The position numbers were made by a program, and so were the translations under genes. Shown here piece after piece: positions 36,101 through 48,600 of a stretch of DNA of 64,000 nt. The notes beneath the pieces are model-generated. The model saw only the letters and a list, made by a program, of their open reading frames with translations. It ran no database searches and was not told the origin of the DNA. The stretch is taken from contig JBAIAC010000626.1 of NCBI GenBank assembly GCA_037349315.1, positions 26,049-90,048 on the forward strand, in the 5' to 3' direction. Source of the stretch: Chelydra serpentina (Eukaryota; Chordata; Testudines; Chelydridae). Every line of letters starts with the position of its first letter. Within the stretch, counting starts at the first letter, position 1.

Positions 36101-38092
36101 TCTCATGAACGGATCTGTACGAAAACTCCACCAGTTCATCATAACGGCTTTGCAGGGGGATTCGATGAGAAATTTGGCTGCTGCATTGAACAGAATTAAA
36201 ATGCTCATTTTCAGGAATTTTCATGAAGCGATGTTTTCGAAAAGCGCAGCAGCACATCCAATTTTCGATCCAGAGAGGATTGCAGGAGATATTTGGAACT
36301 TGCAGTGAAGAGCATTGAATTGATGGAAGTGAGGTATTTTCAGGAAACGATCTGTTCCAAAATCGTAGCGGCTAATTTAAATACCTTATGGAGGAGGATT
36401 CCAGGTGTTATTTGGCTGTAGCAGTCAACAGGATTGAAATGCTAGTAGACAGAAATTCTCACGAACGGTTATATTCCAAAAGCCCACAATTGCATCATAA
36501 TGGAATGTGGCGGAGGATTACATGAGAAATTTGAAATTTTCAGTGAACAGGGTTTAAATGCTCATTTTATGAATTTTTACTAAACCATCACTGTCGAAAG
36601 TCCTGCAGTGCAGCATAATGGCTTTAGTAATAGGATTCAAGTAGAAATTTGGCTGTAGCAGTGAACTGTATAGAATTGTTCAATGGTCAGTCTCACTATC
36701 GGATCTGTACGAAAATTCCACCAGTGCGGCATAAGGGTTTTGGGAGGAGGATTCAAGGTGGAATTTGTCTGTATTTGTGGATAGTATTTAAATGCTCATT
36801 GTGAAAAATTTTCATTAACCGATGTGTACAAAAAGCGTAGCAGCTGTTAGATGTAGCGGATTGACAGAGGATTCGTGGTGAAATTTGGAACATGCAGTGA
36901 ACAGTTTTGAATTAATCCTATTGCGGTATTCTCACGAACGGATCTCTACCAAAAGCTTAGCAGAGCAGCATGAAGGCTTGTGGAAGAGGATAACATGAAT
37001 AATTTGCACTCGTTGAACAGGATTGAAATAAACATAGTGCGTTATTCTCACGAACGGATTTGTCCGAAAAGCGCAGCAGTACATCTAAATAACCTGGCAC
37101 AAAATTCAATTACAATTTTGGCACTATAAGTGAAAAGGATTTCAATTCTCATTTTAAATATTTATGACAAAGAGATTTTTACAAAAAGCCCCTCAATGCG
37201 TCGACATGACGTTTGCAAAATGATTCCAGGAGAAATTTGGCAGCAGCAGTGAACAGGACTGAAGAGTTCCATGTAAGGTATTCTCACGAACGGATATGTA
37301 CCAAAAGCCCACCAGTTCATCCTAAGGGATTGTGGAGGAGGAGTCCCTGAGCTATTTGGCATTGGAGTGCAAAGGATTGAAACGCTAATTGTAAGGACTT
37401 TTCACTAATACATCACTATCGAAAAGCCAGCAGTGCAGCATAATGGCTTTGGAATAGGATTTGAGCTGCAATTTGGCTATAGCAGTGAACTGTATGAAAT
37501 GTTCATTGTGAGGAATTTTCCTGAACCAATGTATACAAAGAGAGCAGCAGCATATCTATCTGGCGATTGAAAGAGGATTCCTGGAGAAATTTGTAACTTG
37601 CAGTGAATAGGTTTGTATAGATCGTATTAAGGTATTCTCACGAACCGATCCGTTCCAATATCGTAGCAGAACATTTAAATAGCTTATGGAGGAGGATTTC
37701 TGGAGAGATTTGGCAGTAGTCGTGAGCAGGATTGAATTGTTTATTGTGAGGTATTCTGACGAACGGATCTGTACCAAAACCGCAGCAATACATATACATA
37801 GCTTTGGGAGGAGGATTCCAGGAAAAAATTGGCTCATTTTAAGTATTTTTGACTAATCGATCAGCAATGCTTCATCGTGGCTTATGGAGGAGGTTTTCAT
37901 GAGAAATTAGGAACTCGTAATCAAAAGGATTGAAAGGCCCATTGTGAGGAATTGTCAGGAAAGATCTCTACGAAAACCCGAGCAGCACATCATCATGGCG
38001 TTTGGAAGAGAATTCCATCCGAAATTTGGCAGTAGCAGAGAACAGGATTGAAATGTTCATTGTGAAGTATTGGCAGGGAACCGATCTGTACC
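33105..38092. repeat. 118-bp satellite array with higher-order structure (right of centre)
   Basis: This is the largest array of the 118-bp monomer. One monomer type, marked by TTTATGACAAA, recurs at 34921, 35981 and 37161: 1060 and 1180 bp apart, that is nine and ten monomers. Between them other types (CTCACGAACGG, TTTTTACTAATCC, TTTCTTGAACC-like, CGAACCGATCTGTTCC) follow in a similar order, so a higher-order repeat is present. The part 34797-38092 mirrors 28086-31006; 33105-34796 has no mirrored partner. The array begins and ends within CTGTACC of the monomer. It is interrupted by the fold-back insertion at 33775. Confidence 0.88.
33775..33950. mobile_element. Fold-back (palindromic) short interspersed element
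   Basis: It starts GATAGGTTTCAGTGTAGTAG and contains two arms that pair with each other around 33889. The left arm holds CACCTTAGAGACTAACAAAT; the right arm holds its near reverse complement. The sequence CAGAATTGAAAT occurs directly on both sides (33763-33774 and 33951-33962), a 12-bp target-duplication-like repeat in 118-bp satellite. It resembles a palindromic repeat common in turtle genomes (recalled, not searched). It carries no coding capacity. Confidence 0.75.
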
Positions 38093-38380
38093 CTAACCCT
38101 AACCATAACCCTAAACCTGACCCTGACCCTTCCCCTACCCCTTCCCAATCCCAACCCCGAACCCTAACGCAAAACCTAACGTTAACCCTAACAATAACCT
38201 AACCCTAACACTAACCCTAATCCTAAACCCTAATCAAAATCCTAACCAAACCCTTACGCTAAAACTAACCCTAACCACTAACTCTTACCCTGCCCCTCAG
38301 ACTAACACTGACCCCAAACCCAAAGCTAACATTAAATCCTAAACATGCCCTTAACCTAATCCTAACCTTAACCATAACTC
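38093..38380 (-). repeat. Interstitial telomere-like stretch, mirror copy (CCCTAA variants)
   Basis: Reverse complement of 27781-28085, including the words CCCTTCCCCTACCCC and AAACCTAACG. It joins the 118-bp array at GATCTGTACC and passes into C-rich satellite near 38380. Confidence 0.8.
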
Positions 38381-40187
38381 ACCCTCAACCTCACCCCAAC
38401 CCCACCCCCTAAACTCACCCTCACGCTAAACCCCACCCCCACCCGCACCCACACACCCATTCTCACACTCTCCCTCACGCTCAACCCCACCCCCACACTC
38501 ACCCTCACCCCCAACCTCACACTGACCGTCACCCTTACCCAAACCCAACCCCCACCCTCAACCTTACCCACAACCTCACCCTCAACCTAACCCCAAACAC
38601 TCTCATCCTCAACCTCACACTCACCCTCAACCTAATGCCCACTTCCACCCCCCACCCTCACCCCCAACCCCACCCTCACCCTCAACCCCACCCCCACCCC
38701 ATCCTCACCCTCACACTAACCCTAACCCCCTCACCTCAAGCCAACCCTCACTCTCACGGTCACCCCCACCTACAGCCCCCACCCCCACCCTAACCATCAC
38801 CCTAAACCCTACCGCTACCGCCACCCTCACCCTAAACCTCATCCTCACCTTTCCCTAACCCACAACCTCAACCTCACCATCGCCCTCACATTCACGCTTA
38901 GCACCACACCCAGCCCCAACCCCCACTCCCACCATCACCCCCACCCCCCCCACACACTGAATCTCACCCTTACCCCCACCCCCACTGGCATCCTCACCCT
39001 CACTCTCACACTAAACCCCCCCCCCAACCCCAAACTCACCCTCTCCCTCACCTTCATCCTCACCCCCAAGGCCACCCCCAGACCCACCCACACACTCATC
39101 CTCACCCTCACACCCACCGTCAAACTCACCCTCACGCCCAATCGCACCCTCATCCTAACCATCACCCACAACCCCAATCTCACCCTCACCCCCCAGCCCT
39201 ACCCCCACGCAATGCTCACCCTCACCACCACGCCCACCCCATCCCCAACAAAACCCTCACCCTCAACCTCACCCTCCCTTACCCTCACCCTCCACCCCCA
39301 TCCTCACCCTCACCGTTACCCTAACCCCGAACCTCGCCCTGACCATCGCCATCACCCTCACCCTCACCCCCAAACCCAACCTTAGCCTCAGCCCGAACCC
39401 CACACCCAATCTCACCCTCACCCTAAAGCTAAACCCCACCCTGACCGTCACCTTCACCCTCACCCCCACACCCATCCTCACTCTCTCCTACTCCCTCACC
39501 CCCAGCCCCACAATCATCCTCACCCCACCCCCACCCTCATCCTCACTCTCACCATCAACCCCACCTTCACTCTCACCATCACCCCCACCCACACCCTCAC
39601 CTTCACCCCCCAACCCTACCCTAACCCTCAACCTCACACCCACCCCTCAACCTCACCCTCACCCCTACCACGACCCTCACCCTCACCATAACCCCAACCC
39701 CCACCCTAATCCTCAGCCTCACCCTCACCACACCCCCGCCCCCACCCCCGCATCCTAACCCTCATCCTCACCCCCACCCTCACACCCACCCTCACCCCCC
39801 CCACTCTCATCCTAACCTTAACCCTAAACCTCACCCTTACGCTCATCCTCACCCTAACCCTCACCCTCACCGCAAGCCCCCACCCCGACGCTCACCCTCA
39901 CCCTCTCCTTAACCGTAACACTAACCCTAACCCTAAACACTCATCCTCACCCTCCCCCACTCGCACCCCCACCCTCACCCTCTCCCTCACCCCAACCCCC
40001 ACCCTCACCGTCACCCCCCCACACTCACACCCTCACCCTAACCCCCACGCCACCCTCACCCTCAACCTCCTCCTCACCCCCAACCCCACATCCTTACCCC
40101 AACCCTCACCCCCAACGCCAACCTCACCCCAACCCCCACCCTCACCCTCACCACCACCTAACCAACACCCCCACCCTCACCGTCACC
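38381..40187. repeat. C-rich hexamer satellite (mirror of 25958-27780)
   Basis: CCCTCA-type DNA running from the CCCTAA stretch to the polarity switch. Landmarks from the left arm recur inverted, such as CACGCTTAGCACCACACCCA near 38893. No gene visible. Confidence 0.88.
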
Positions 40188-40196
40188 TGTGGGTGG
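40181..40196. other. Strand-polarity switch, C-rich to G-rich (right)
   Basis: CACCGTCACCTGTGGGTGGG is the exact reverse complement of the junction at 25950-25965, showing that the flip was already present when the large inverted repeat formed. Confidence 0.85.
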
Positions 40197-43100
40197 GGTG
40201 TGGCTGAGGGTGATGGTGAGGCTGAGGATTAGGGTGGGCTTCGGGGTAAGTGTGGGGGTGGCGGGGGTTTGGGTGAGGGTGAAAGTGAGGTTGATTGTGG
40301 GGGTTGTGTTCAGGGTGAGTGTGAGGGTGGGCGTGCACGTGGGGGTGAGGGTGCGGGTGACGGTGGGGTTCGAATTGGGAGTGTGGGTGAGGGTGGGGGT
40401 GGGGGTTAGGGTGAGGGTGACAGTAGGGTGAGGGTGAGAATGGGGGTGGAGGGTGAGGGCGGGGAGGAGCTGAGGGTGAAGATGAGGGTGGGGTGGGGTG
40501 AGGGTGAGTGTGAGGGTGAGGGTGGGGGTGAGGGTCAGAGTAGAGGTTAGGGTAAGGGTGAGGGTGGGCGTGGGGGCGAGGCTGAGTGTGGGGGGTGGGC
40601 GTTAGGGTGAGGGTGAGGATGGGGTGGGGGTATCGGTTTTGGCGCGGGTGAGGGTGAAGGTGGGGGTGGGTGTTTGGGTGAGGGTGGGGGTGTGGGTGAG
40701 GGTGGGGTTTGGCGTGGGTGGAAGGTTGAAGGTCATGGTGAGGGTGGGGGTGAGGGTGAGCATGAGGGTGAGGCTGAGGGTTATGGTGGGATTGGGGGTC
40801 AGGGTAAGGGTAGGGGTGAAGGTGAGGGTGAGGGTGAATGTGGGGGTGGGGGTGAGGTGAGGCTGGGGGTGGGGGGTGGGGGGTCAGGATGAGGGTGGGG
40901 GTTAGGGGGAGGGAGGGGGTGAGTGTGAGGGTGAGTGTGAGGGTGGCAGTGGGTGTGAGGGTGGGGGTGGGGGTGAGGTTAGGGTTTAGGATGAGGGTGA
41001 GGGTGAGATTGGGGTTGTGGTTGGGGGTGAGGCTGAGGGTGAAGGTCGGGTGAGGGTGGTGGTCTGAGTTAAGGGTGAGGGTGGGGTTGGGTATCAGGTG
41101 GGGGTGGGTTGAGGAAGAATCTGGGGGTGTGGGTGTGGTGGTGGGGGTGAGGGTGAAGCTGAGGTTGAGGTGAGGGTGAGTCTGGGGGTAGGGGTGAGGC
41201 TGGGAGTGAGGGGAGGCTGAGTGTGGGGCTGGAGGTGGGGTAAGGGTGAAGGTCAGGGTGGGGGTGGGGGTGGGGATGTGTGTGTGGGAGAGGGTGAGGG
41301 TGAAGGTGGGGGTCGGGGTGAGTTTGAGGATGAGGCTGAGGGAGAGGGTGAGGGGGAGAGTGAGAGTGGGGGTGGGGGTGAGTGTGGTGGGTGAGGGTGA
41401 GGTGAGGGTGGGGGTGGGGGGTGAGAGTGAGCGTGAGGCTGAGGGTGGGGCTGGAGGTGTGGGGTAAGGGGGAAGGTCAGGGTGAGGGTTGGGGGTGGGG
41501 TTGAAGGTGAGGGTGAGGGTGGGTTTGGGGTGTGGGTGCGGGTGGGCGTGAGGGTGAGTGTGGGGGTGGGGGTAGGCTTTAGGGTGAGGATAAGTAAGGG
41601 GGTGTGGGGGTCCTGTTGAGGGTTAGGGTGAGAATGAGGGTGGGGTCGGGTGAGGGTGAGGGTGGGGGTGTGTGTAAGTGTGAAGGTCATGTTGAGTGTG
41701 GGTGTGGGTGTGGGGGTGAGGGTGAGCGTTAGCGAGAGGCTGAGGGTTAGGGTGGGCTTGGGGGTTAGGGTGAGGGTGGGGTGGGGTGAGGGTGAAGGCA
41801 AGGGTGGGGGTGGGGGAGAGGGTGGGGGGCTGGGGCTGGGCGTGACTGTGAGGGTGAGGGTGAGATTGGGGGTGAGGGTGAGGGTGAGACTTAGGGTGAG
41901 GGTGGCAATGGGGGTGAGGGTGGGGGTTGGGGTGACGGTGAGGGAGAGGATGTAGGTGGTGGTGGGGGTGAGGGTGAGGGTGAGGGTGATCGTGAGGATG
42001 GGGTTTAGGATGAGGGTGAGGGTGAGATTGGGGTTAGGGTTGGGAATGAGGCTGAGAGTGAGGGTGGGGGTGAGGGTGGGGTTGGGTGAGGGTGAGGTTG
42101 AGGGTCAGGTGGTGGAGGGTTGACTATGAGTGAGGGGGTGGGGTGGTGGGGGTGATGGTGAAGGTGAGGATGAGGTGAGGGTTGGGGTGGGGGTGGGAGT
42201 GAGGTAGTGGCTGAGGGTGGAGCTGGGGGTGGGGGTAAGGCTGAAGGTGAGGGTGAGGGTGGGGGTGGGGTAGGGGTGAGGGTGAGGGTGAGGATGAGTG
42301 TGGAGGTGGGCGTGAGTGTGAGGTTGAGGGAGGGGGTAGTGTGGGGGTGAGGATGAGAGTGAGGGTGTGGGTGAGGGTGTGGGTGGGGTTTAGGGTGAGG
42401 CTGAGGTAGAGTGAGAGAGTGAGGGTCCGGGTGGGGTTGGGGGTTCGGCTGAGGGTGAGGGTTTGGGTGAAGGTGAGGGTGGGGGTGGGGGTGAGGGTGC
42501 GAGTGAGGGTGAGGGTGGGTTTGAAGGTGAGTGTGACGGTGAGTGTGGGGGAAAGGGTGAGATTGGGGGTGGGGTTGGTGTTGAGGCTGAGGTTTAGGGT
42601 GTGAGGTTAGGGTGAGGGTGGGGGTGAGGGTGAGGGTGGGGGTAGGGGTGAGGGTGACGGTGGGGTGGAGGTGGGCATGAGGGGGAGGGCGATGGTGAGG
42701 GTGAGAGTGGAGGTGCGGGTGGGGGTGAGGATGAGGGTGAGGGTGAGGGTGCGGGTGGGGGTGGGGTGAGGGGTGGGGGTAGGGGATAGGTTGAGGGGTG
42801 GGGGTGGGGGTGAGGTTGAGGGTGAGGCTTTTTTGGGGGATGTGGGTGGGCGTGGTGGTGAGGGTGAGCATGGGCGTGGGGATGGGGGTGGGGTTGGTGG
42901 TGAGGGTGAGGATGGGGGTGTGGGTGAGGGTTAGGATGAGGGTGCGATTGGGCGTGAGGGTGGGGATGGGAGTGAGGGTGAGGATGAGTGTGGGGTGGCG
43001 GTGCGGGTGGGGGTGTCGGTGGGTTGAGGGTGAAGGTGGGGGTGAGGGTGAATTTTGGGTGGGTGTGGGGGTTAGTGTGAGAGTGAGGGTGAGGATGCGG

Positions 43101-43800
43101 GTGGGGGTGGGGGTAAGGGTGAGGATCAGTGTGAGTGTGGGGGTGGGGGTGATGGTGGGGTGGAGGTGAGGGTGGGTGTGGTGCTAGGCGTAAAGGTGAG
43201 GGCGATGTTGAGCTTGATGTTGGGGGTTAGGGAAAGGTGAGGGTGAGGGTTAGGGTGGGGGTGGCGGTAGGGTGTTGGGTGAGGGTGAGGGTGGGGTTGG
43301 GGTGAAGGTGGCTGTGAACGTGAGAGTGAGGGTTGGGTTGAGTGTGGGGCTGGGGGTTAGGGTGAGTGTGAGGGTGAGGGATGGGATGGGGGTTGTGTTG
43401 AGGGTGAGGCTGGCGGTGGGGGTGAGGGTGGGGGTGCGAGTGGGCATTAGGGTGAGGGTGAGTGTGAGGTTGAGGATGAGAGTGTGGGTAGGTTTGGGGT
43501 GAGGTTGAGGGTGAGGTTGTGGGTGAGGTGGGGTTGGGGTTGAGGATGAAGGTGGGGGTGAGGTTGAAAGTGAGGGTGAGGGAATGGGGTTTGGGGTGGG
43601 TTTTGGGGTGTGGGCTGGGAGTGAGGGTGGGGGTGAGGGTGAGGGTGGCGGGTGGGGGTGTGCGTGTGATGAGGATGAGGGTGAGGTTGTTGATTAGGGT
43701 GGGGTTGGGGGTAAGTGTGAGGGTGAGGTTGGCGGTGGCGGTGAGTGTGAGGGTGAGGGTGCGGTTGGGGGTGGGGGTGAGGTTGAGGGTGAGGTTGAGG
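40188..43800. repeat. G-rich hexamer satellite (mirror of 22289-25957)
   Basis: GGGTGA-type DNA that reads as the reverse complement of 22289-25957 with few differences, including GGCTTTTTTGGGGGATGTGG near 42826 and GTGGTGCTAGGCGTAAAGGT near 43178. No gene visible. Confidence 0.9.
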
Positions 43801-44637
43801 TTCACTGCTACAGCCAAATTTCAGCTCAAATTCTATTCCAAAAGCCATTATGCTGCAATGCTGGGCTTTCGACAGTGATGGATTAGTAAAAATTCCTTAC
43901 AATTAGCATTTCAATCCTATCCAGTCCAATGCCAAATTGCTCAGGGAATTCTCCTCCACAAGCCATTATGATGAACTGCTGGGCTTTTAGTACTTATCCG
44001 TTCGTGAGAATACCTCACAATAAACAATTCAATCCTGCTCACGGCTACTGCCAAATCTCTCCAGGAATCCTCCTCCATAAGCTTTTTAAATGTTCTGCTA
44101 CGATATTGGAACAGATCGGTTCGTGAGAATACCTTACTACGATCAGTTCAAACCTGTTCACTGCAAGTTACAAATTACTCCAGGAATCCTCTTTCAATCG
44201 CCAGATAGATAAGCTGCTGCTCTCCTTGTACACATTGGTTCAAGAAAATTCCTCACAATGAACATTTCAATACAGTTCACTGCTCAGCCAATTATCACCT
44301 GTAATCCTATTCCAAAAGCCATTATGCTGCACTGCTGGGCTTTCAACAGTGATGGATTAGTAAAAATTCCATACAATTAGCGTTTCAAGCCTTTGCACTC
44401 CAATGCCAAATTGCTCAGGGAATCCTCCTCCACAAGCCCTTATGATGAACTGGTGGGCTTTTGGTACATATCCGTTCGTGAGAATACCTCACAAAGAACT
44501 CTTCAATCCTGTTCACTGCTGCTGCCAGATTTCTCCTGGAATCATTGTCAAAAGTCATAACGACGCATTGAGGGGCTTTTTGTACAGATCTGTTTGTCAT
44601 AAATACTTAAAATGCGAATTGAAATCCTGTTCACTGA
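43801..44637. repeat. 118-bp satellite island, seven monomers (right)
   Basis: Reverse complement of 21451-22288. It begins TTCACTGCTACAGCC and ends GTTCACTGAGG, again with both edges at the CAGTGAAC position of the monomer. Confidence 0.85.
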
Positions 44638-45579
44638 GGGTGAGCGTGGGGCGAGGGTTAGGGTAAGTTTGAGGTTGAGGGTGGGGGTGGGGGTGGGTGT
44701 AATGGGAGTTAGGGTGAGGGTGAGGGTGGGGGTGAGAGTTGGGGTTAGGGTGAGGGTGAGAGTTGGGTGGGGGTTAAGGTTTGGGTGAAGGTGGGGTTGG
44801 GGATGGGGGTGGGGGTTGAGGTGAGGGTGAGGTTGGGAGTGGCGGTGGGGGGTAGCGTGAGGGTGAGGGTGGGGGTGGGGGTCGGGGTTAGGGTGAGGGT
44901 GAGGGTGGGGTGTGGGTCAGGGTTGGGTTGCGTGGGGGTGGGCGTTGGGGTAAGGGTGTGGGTGAGGGTGGGGATGGGGGATAGGGAGAGGGTGGGGGTG
45001 GGGGTTAGGGTCAGGGAGAAGTTGGGGTGGGGGTGGGGGTGAGGCAGAGGGTGAGGGTGAAGGTGGGGGTGCGGGTTAGGGTGAGGGTGAGGTTGGTGAA
45101 GGGGGTGGGGGTGAGGGGTGATGGTGAAGGTGAAAATAGGGGTAGGTGTTGTGGTGAGGGTGGGCATGAGGGTGAGGTTTAGGGTTAAGGTTAGGGTGAG
45201 AGTGTGGGTGAGGTTGAGGGTGGGGGAAGGTGTGGGGGAGAGGGTAAGGGTGAGGTTGAGGGTGAGGGTGGGGGAAGGGGTGGGGGAGAGGGTAAGGGTG
45301 GGTGTGGGGGTGTGGCTTACAGTTAGGGTGAGGGTAAATGTGGGGGTGGGGTGGGGTTAGGGTGAGGGTGAGGTTGGGGGTGGGGATGAGGGTGATCGTG
45401 AGTGTGAAGGTGGTGGTGGGGTTGGGGGGTGAGGGTGAAGATGAGGTTGGGATAGGGTGAGGGTGAGGGTAGTGTGAGGGTGAGGTTGGGTTTGGGAGTT
45501 AGGGGAGGGTTAGGGTGAGGGTGAGGGTGGGCATGGGGATGGGGTTGGGGTGAGGGTGACGGTATGGGTGGTGGTTAGC

Positions 45580-45619
<40 letters not shown>

Positions 45620-48600
45620 AGGTGGGGCTGGGAGTGTGGGTTGGGGTGAGGGTGAGGGTGAGATTGGGTGTGGCGGTGGGTGGTAGGGAGAAGGTGAGGG
45701 TGAGGTTGGGGGTTGGGGTGAGGGTGAGGGTGGGGTGTGGGTTAGGATTAGGTTGGGGGTTGGGGTTGGGGTTGGGGTGAGCGTGAGGTTGGGCATGGGG
45801 GTGAGGGTGGAGGTGGGAGTGGGGATGGTGGTGATGGGGGGTTGGGGGCTAGGGTGAGGGTGAGCGTGAGGGTGAGGTTTAGGGTTAAAGTTAGTGTGAG
45901 AGTGGGGGTGTGGGTGAGGATGAGGGTGAGGGTGGGAGTGGGTGGGGGAGAGGGTAAGGTTGGGGTGGTGGTGTAGGTTAGGGTTAGGGTGAGGGTCACG
46001 GTAAGTGTGGGGTTGGGGTGGGGGTTAGGGTGAGGGTGAAAGTGAGGGTGAGGGTGAGGGTGCGGGTGAGTGTGAGGGTTATGGTCAGGTTGGATGGGGG
46101 TTGGGGTGAGGGTGAGGCTGGGGGTGACGGTGAGGGTGTTGGTGGGAGTGAGGTTGTGGGTGGGGTTGGGGGCGAGGGTGGCGGAGGGGTGGGGATGGGG
46201 TTTGGGTTATGGGTGGGGATGCGGTGGTGGTGGTGGTGGGGCTGGGGGTGCGGGTTAGGGTGAGGGTGAGGTTGGGGGTGGTGGTGTGGGGTGAAGTTGA
46301 GGGTGGGGGTTGCAGTGAGGGTGAGATTTAGGGTTAAGGTTAGGGTGAGAGTGGGGTGTGGGGTGAGGTTGAGGTTGAGGGTGGGGGACGGGGTGGGGGA
46401 GAGAGTATGGGTGGGGGTGGGGATGGGAGTTAGGGTTAGGGTAAGTGTGGACGTGGGGTTGGGGTTAGGGTGAGGGTGAAAGTGAGAGTGAGGGTGAGGT
46501 TCTGGGTAATGGTGAGGGTGAGGGTGAGGTTGGGGGTGGGGATGAGGGTGAGGTGGGGTTGGGGGTGAGAGTGAAGATGAGGTTGGGGTAGGGGTGAGTG
46601 TGAGGGTTAGGGTGAGGGTGGGGGTGTGGGTTAGGGTGAGTGTAGGGGTGAGTGTGAGGATGAGGTTGGGGGAGGGGTGAGGGTGAGGGTGAAGGTAGGG
46701 TTTAGGGTGGGGGTGAGGGTGAGGCTGGTGGTGGTGGGGGTGGTGGTGGGGGTTGGGGTAAGGATGAGGGTGAGTGTGGAGTGAGGGTGAGGGTGCGCGT
46801 GGGAGTGAGGGTGAGGGTGGGGTGGAGTGGCGTGAGGGAAAGGGTCAGGCTGAGGATATGTGTGGGGGTTAGGGTGAGTGTGAGGTTGAAGGTGGGGTTG
46901 GGAGTGGGAGTGCGGGTTGGGGGTGAGGGTGAGGGAGGGTGTGGGGGTGAGGGTGAGGTTGAGGGTGAGTGTAGGGGTTAGGGTGAGGGTGATGTTGGGG
47001 GTTGGAGTGATGGTGAGGGTCAGGGTGAGGGCTAGAGTGATGGTGAGGGTGACGTTGGGCTGCGGCTGTGGGTGCGGTTAGGGTTGGGGTAGGGGTGAGG
47101 GTTAGGGTGAGTGTGGGGGTGTGGGTTAGGGTGAGGGTACGTGTTACGGTCTGGGTGGGGATGGCGTGGGTGGTGAGAGGGAGGGTGGGGGTGGTGGTTG
47201 GGGTTAGGGTGAGGGTGGGGGTGGGGGTAAGGCTGGAAGTTGGCGTGGGGGTGGCAGTCGGGGTGGGGGTTGGAGTGTGTGACGGTGGGGTTGGGTGTGA
47301 GGGTTCTGGTGGGGGTGGCAGTTGGGGTAAGGATGAGGGTGGGGGTGGGAGTGAGGGTGAGTATGGGGGTGGGAGTGAGGGTGGGGTGGGGATTGTGGTG
47401 ATTGTGAGGGTGAGGGTGGGGGTGGGGGTTAGGTTGAGGGTGAGTCTGAGGGTGAGGGTGAGGGTGACAGTGAGTTTGAGAGTGAGGGTGGGGTTAGGGT
47501 TAGGGTGGTGGTGAGGGTGTGGTTGGGGGTGAGGGTGACTGTGAGTGTGGGGGTGAGGTTGATATTTAGGGTGAGGGTGGGGCTGGAGGTGGGGTAAGGG
47601 TGAAAGTCAGGGTGAGGTGGGGGTGGGGGTGGGGGTGAGGGTGAGGGTGCAGGTGTGGGTGAATGTGAGGGTGAGGCTCAGGGTTGAAGGTGAGGGGGAG
47701 AGTGAGAGTGGGGTGAGGGTGAGGGTTAGGGTAAGGGTGGGGGTGAGGGTGAGGTGAGGGTGGGAGTTAGGTTGAGAGTGAGGGTGAGGTTGTGGTTGGG
47801 GTGGATGGTGAGGGAGAGGGTGAGGGTGGGCGTGGAGGTAGGGGTGAGGGTGAGGATGAGGTTGGGGGAGGGGTGAGGGTTAGGGTGGGGGTTGGGGTGG
47901 GGGTGAGGTGGGGGTGGGGGAGGGGGTGGAGGCGGGGGTGGGGGTGAGGCTGGGTGGGAGTGGCGTGAGGGGAAGGGTCACGCTGAGGATATGCGTGGGG
48001 GTTAGGGTGAGGGTGAGGTTGAAGGTGGAGTGGGGGTGGGAGTGGGGTTGGAGTGAGGGTGAGGGTGAGGGTGGGGGTGGGGGTGAGGGTGAGTGTGGGG
48101 GTTAGGGTGAGGGTGAGGTTGAAGTTGGGGTTGGGGTTGGGAGTGGGGTTGGGGTGATGGTTGGGTGAGGGTCATGGTGAGGGCTAGAGTGAGGGTGAGG
48201 GTGAGGTTGGGCTGGGAGTGGGGGTGAGGGTGAGGGTGGGGGTAGGGGTGTGGGTTAGGGTGAGTGTGAGTGTGGGGGTGTGGGTTAGGGTGAGGGTAAG
48301 TGTTACGGTCCGGATGGGGAGGGGGTGGGTGGTGAGAGGGAGGCTGGTGGTTGGGGTTAGTGTGAGGGTGGACGTGGGGGTAAGGCTGGGGGTTGGGGTG
48401 AGGGTGGCAGTGGGGGTGGGGGTTGGAGTGAGTGTGACGGTGGGGTTGGGTGTGAGGGTTCCGGTGGGGGTGGCGGTTGGGGTAAGGATGAGGGTGGGGT
48501 TGAGGTTGGGGGTGGGGTGAGGGTGAGGGTGTGGCGAGGGCTAGGGTTAGTTTGAGGTTGAGGGTGGGAGTGGGGGTGGGGGTGGGGGTGAGGGAGAGTG

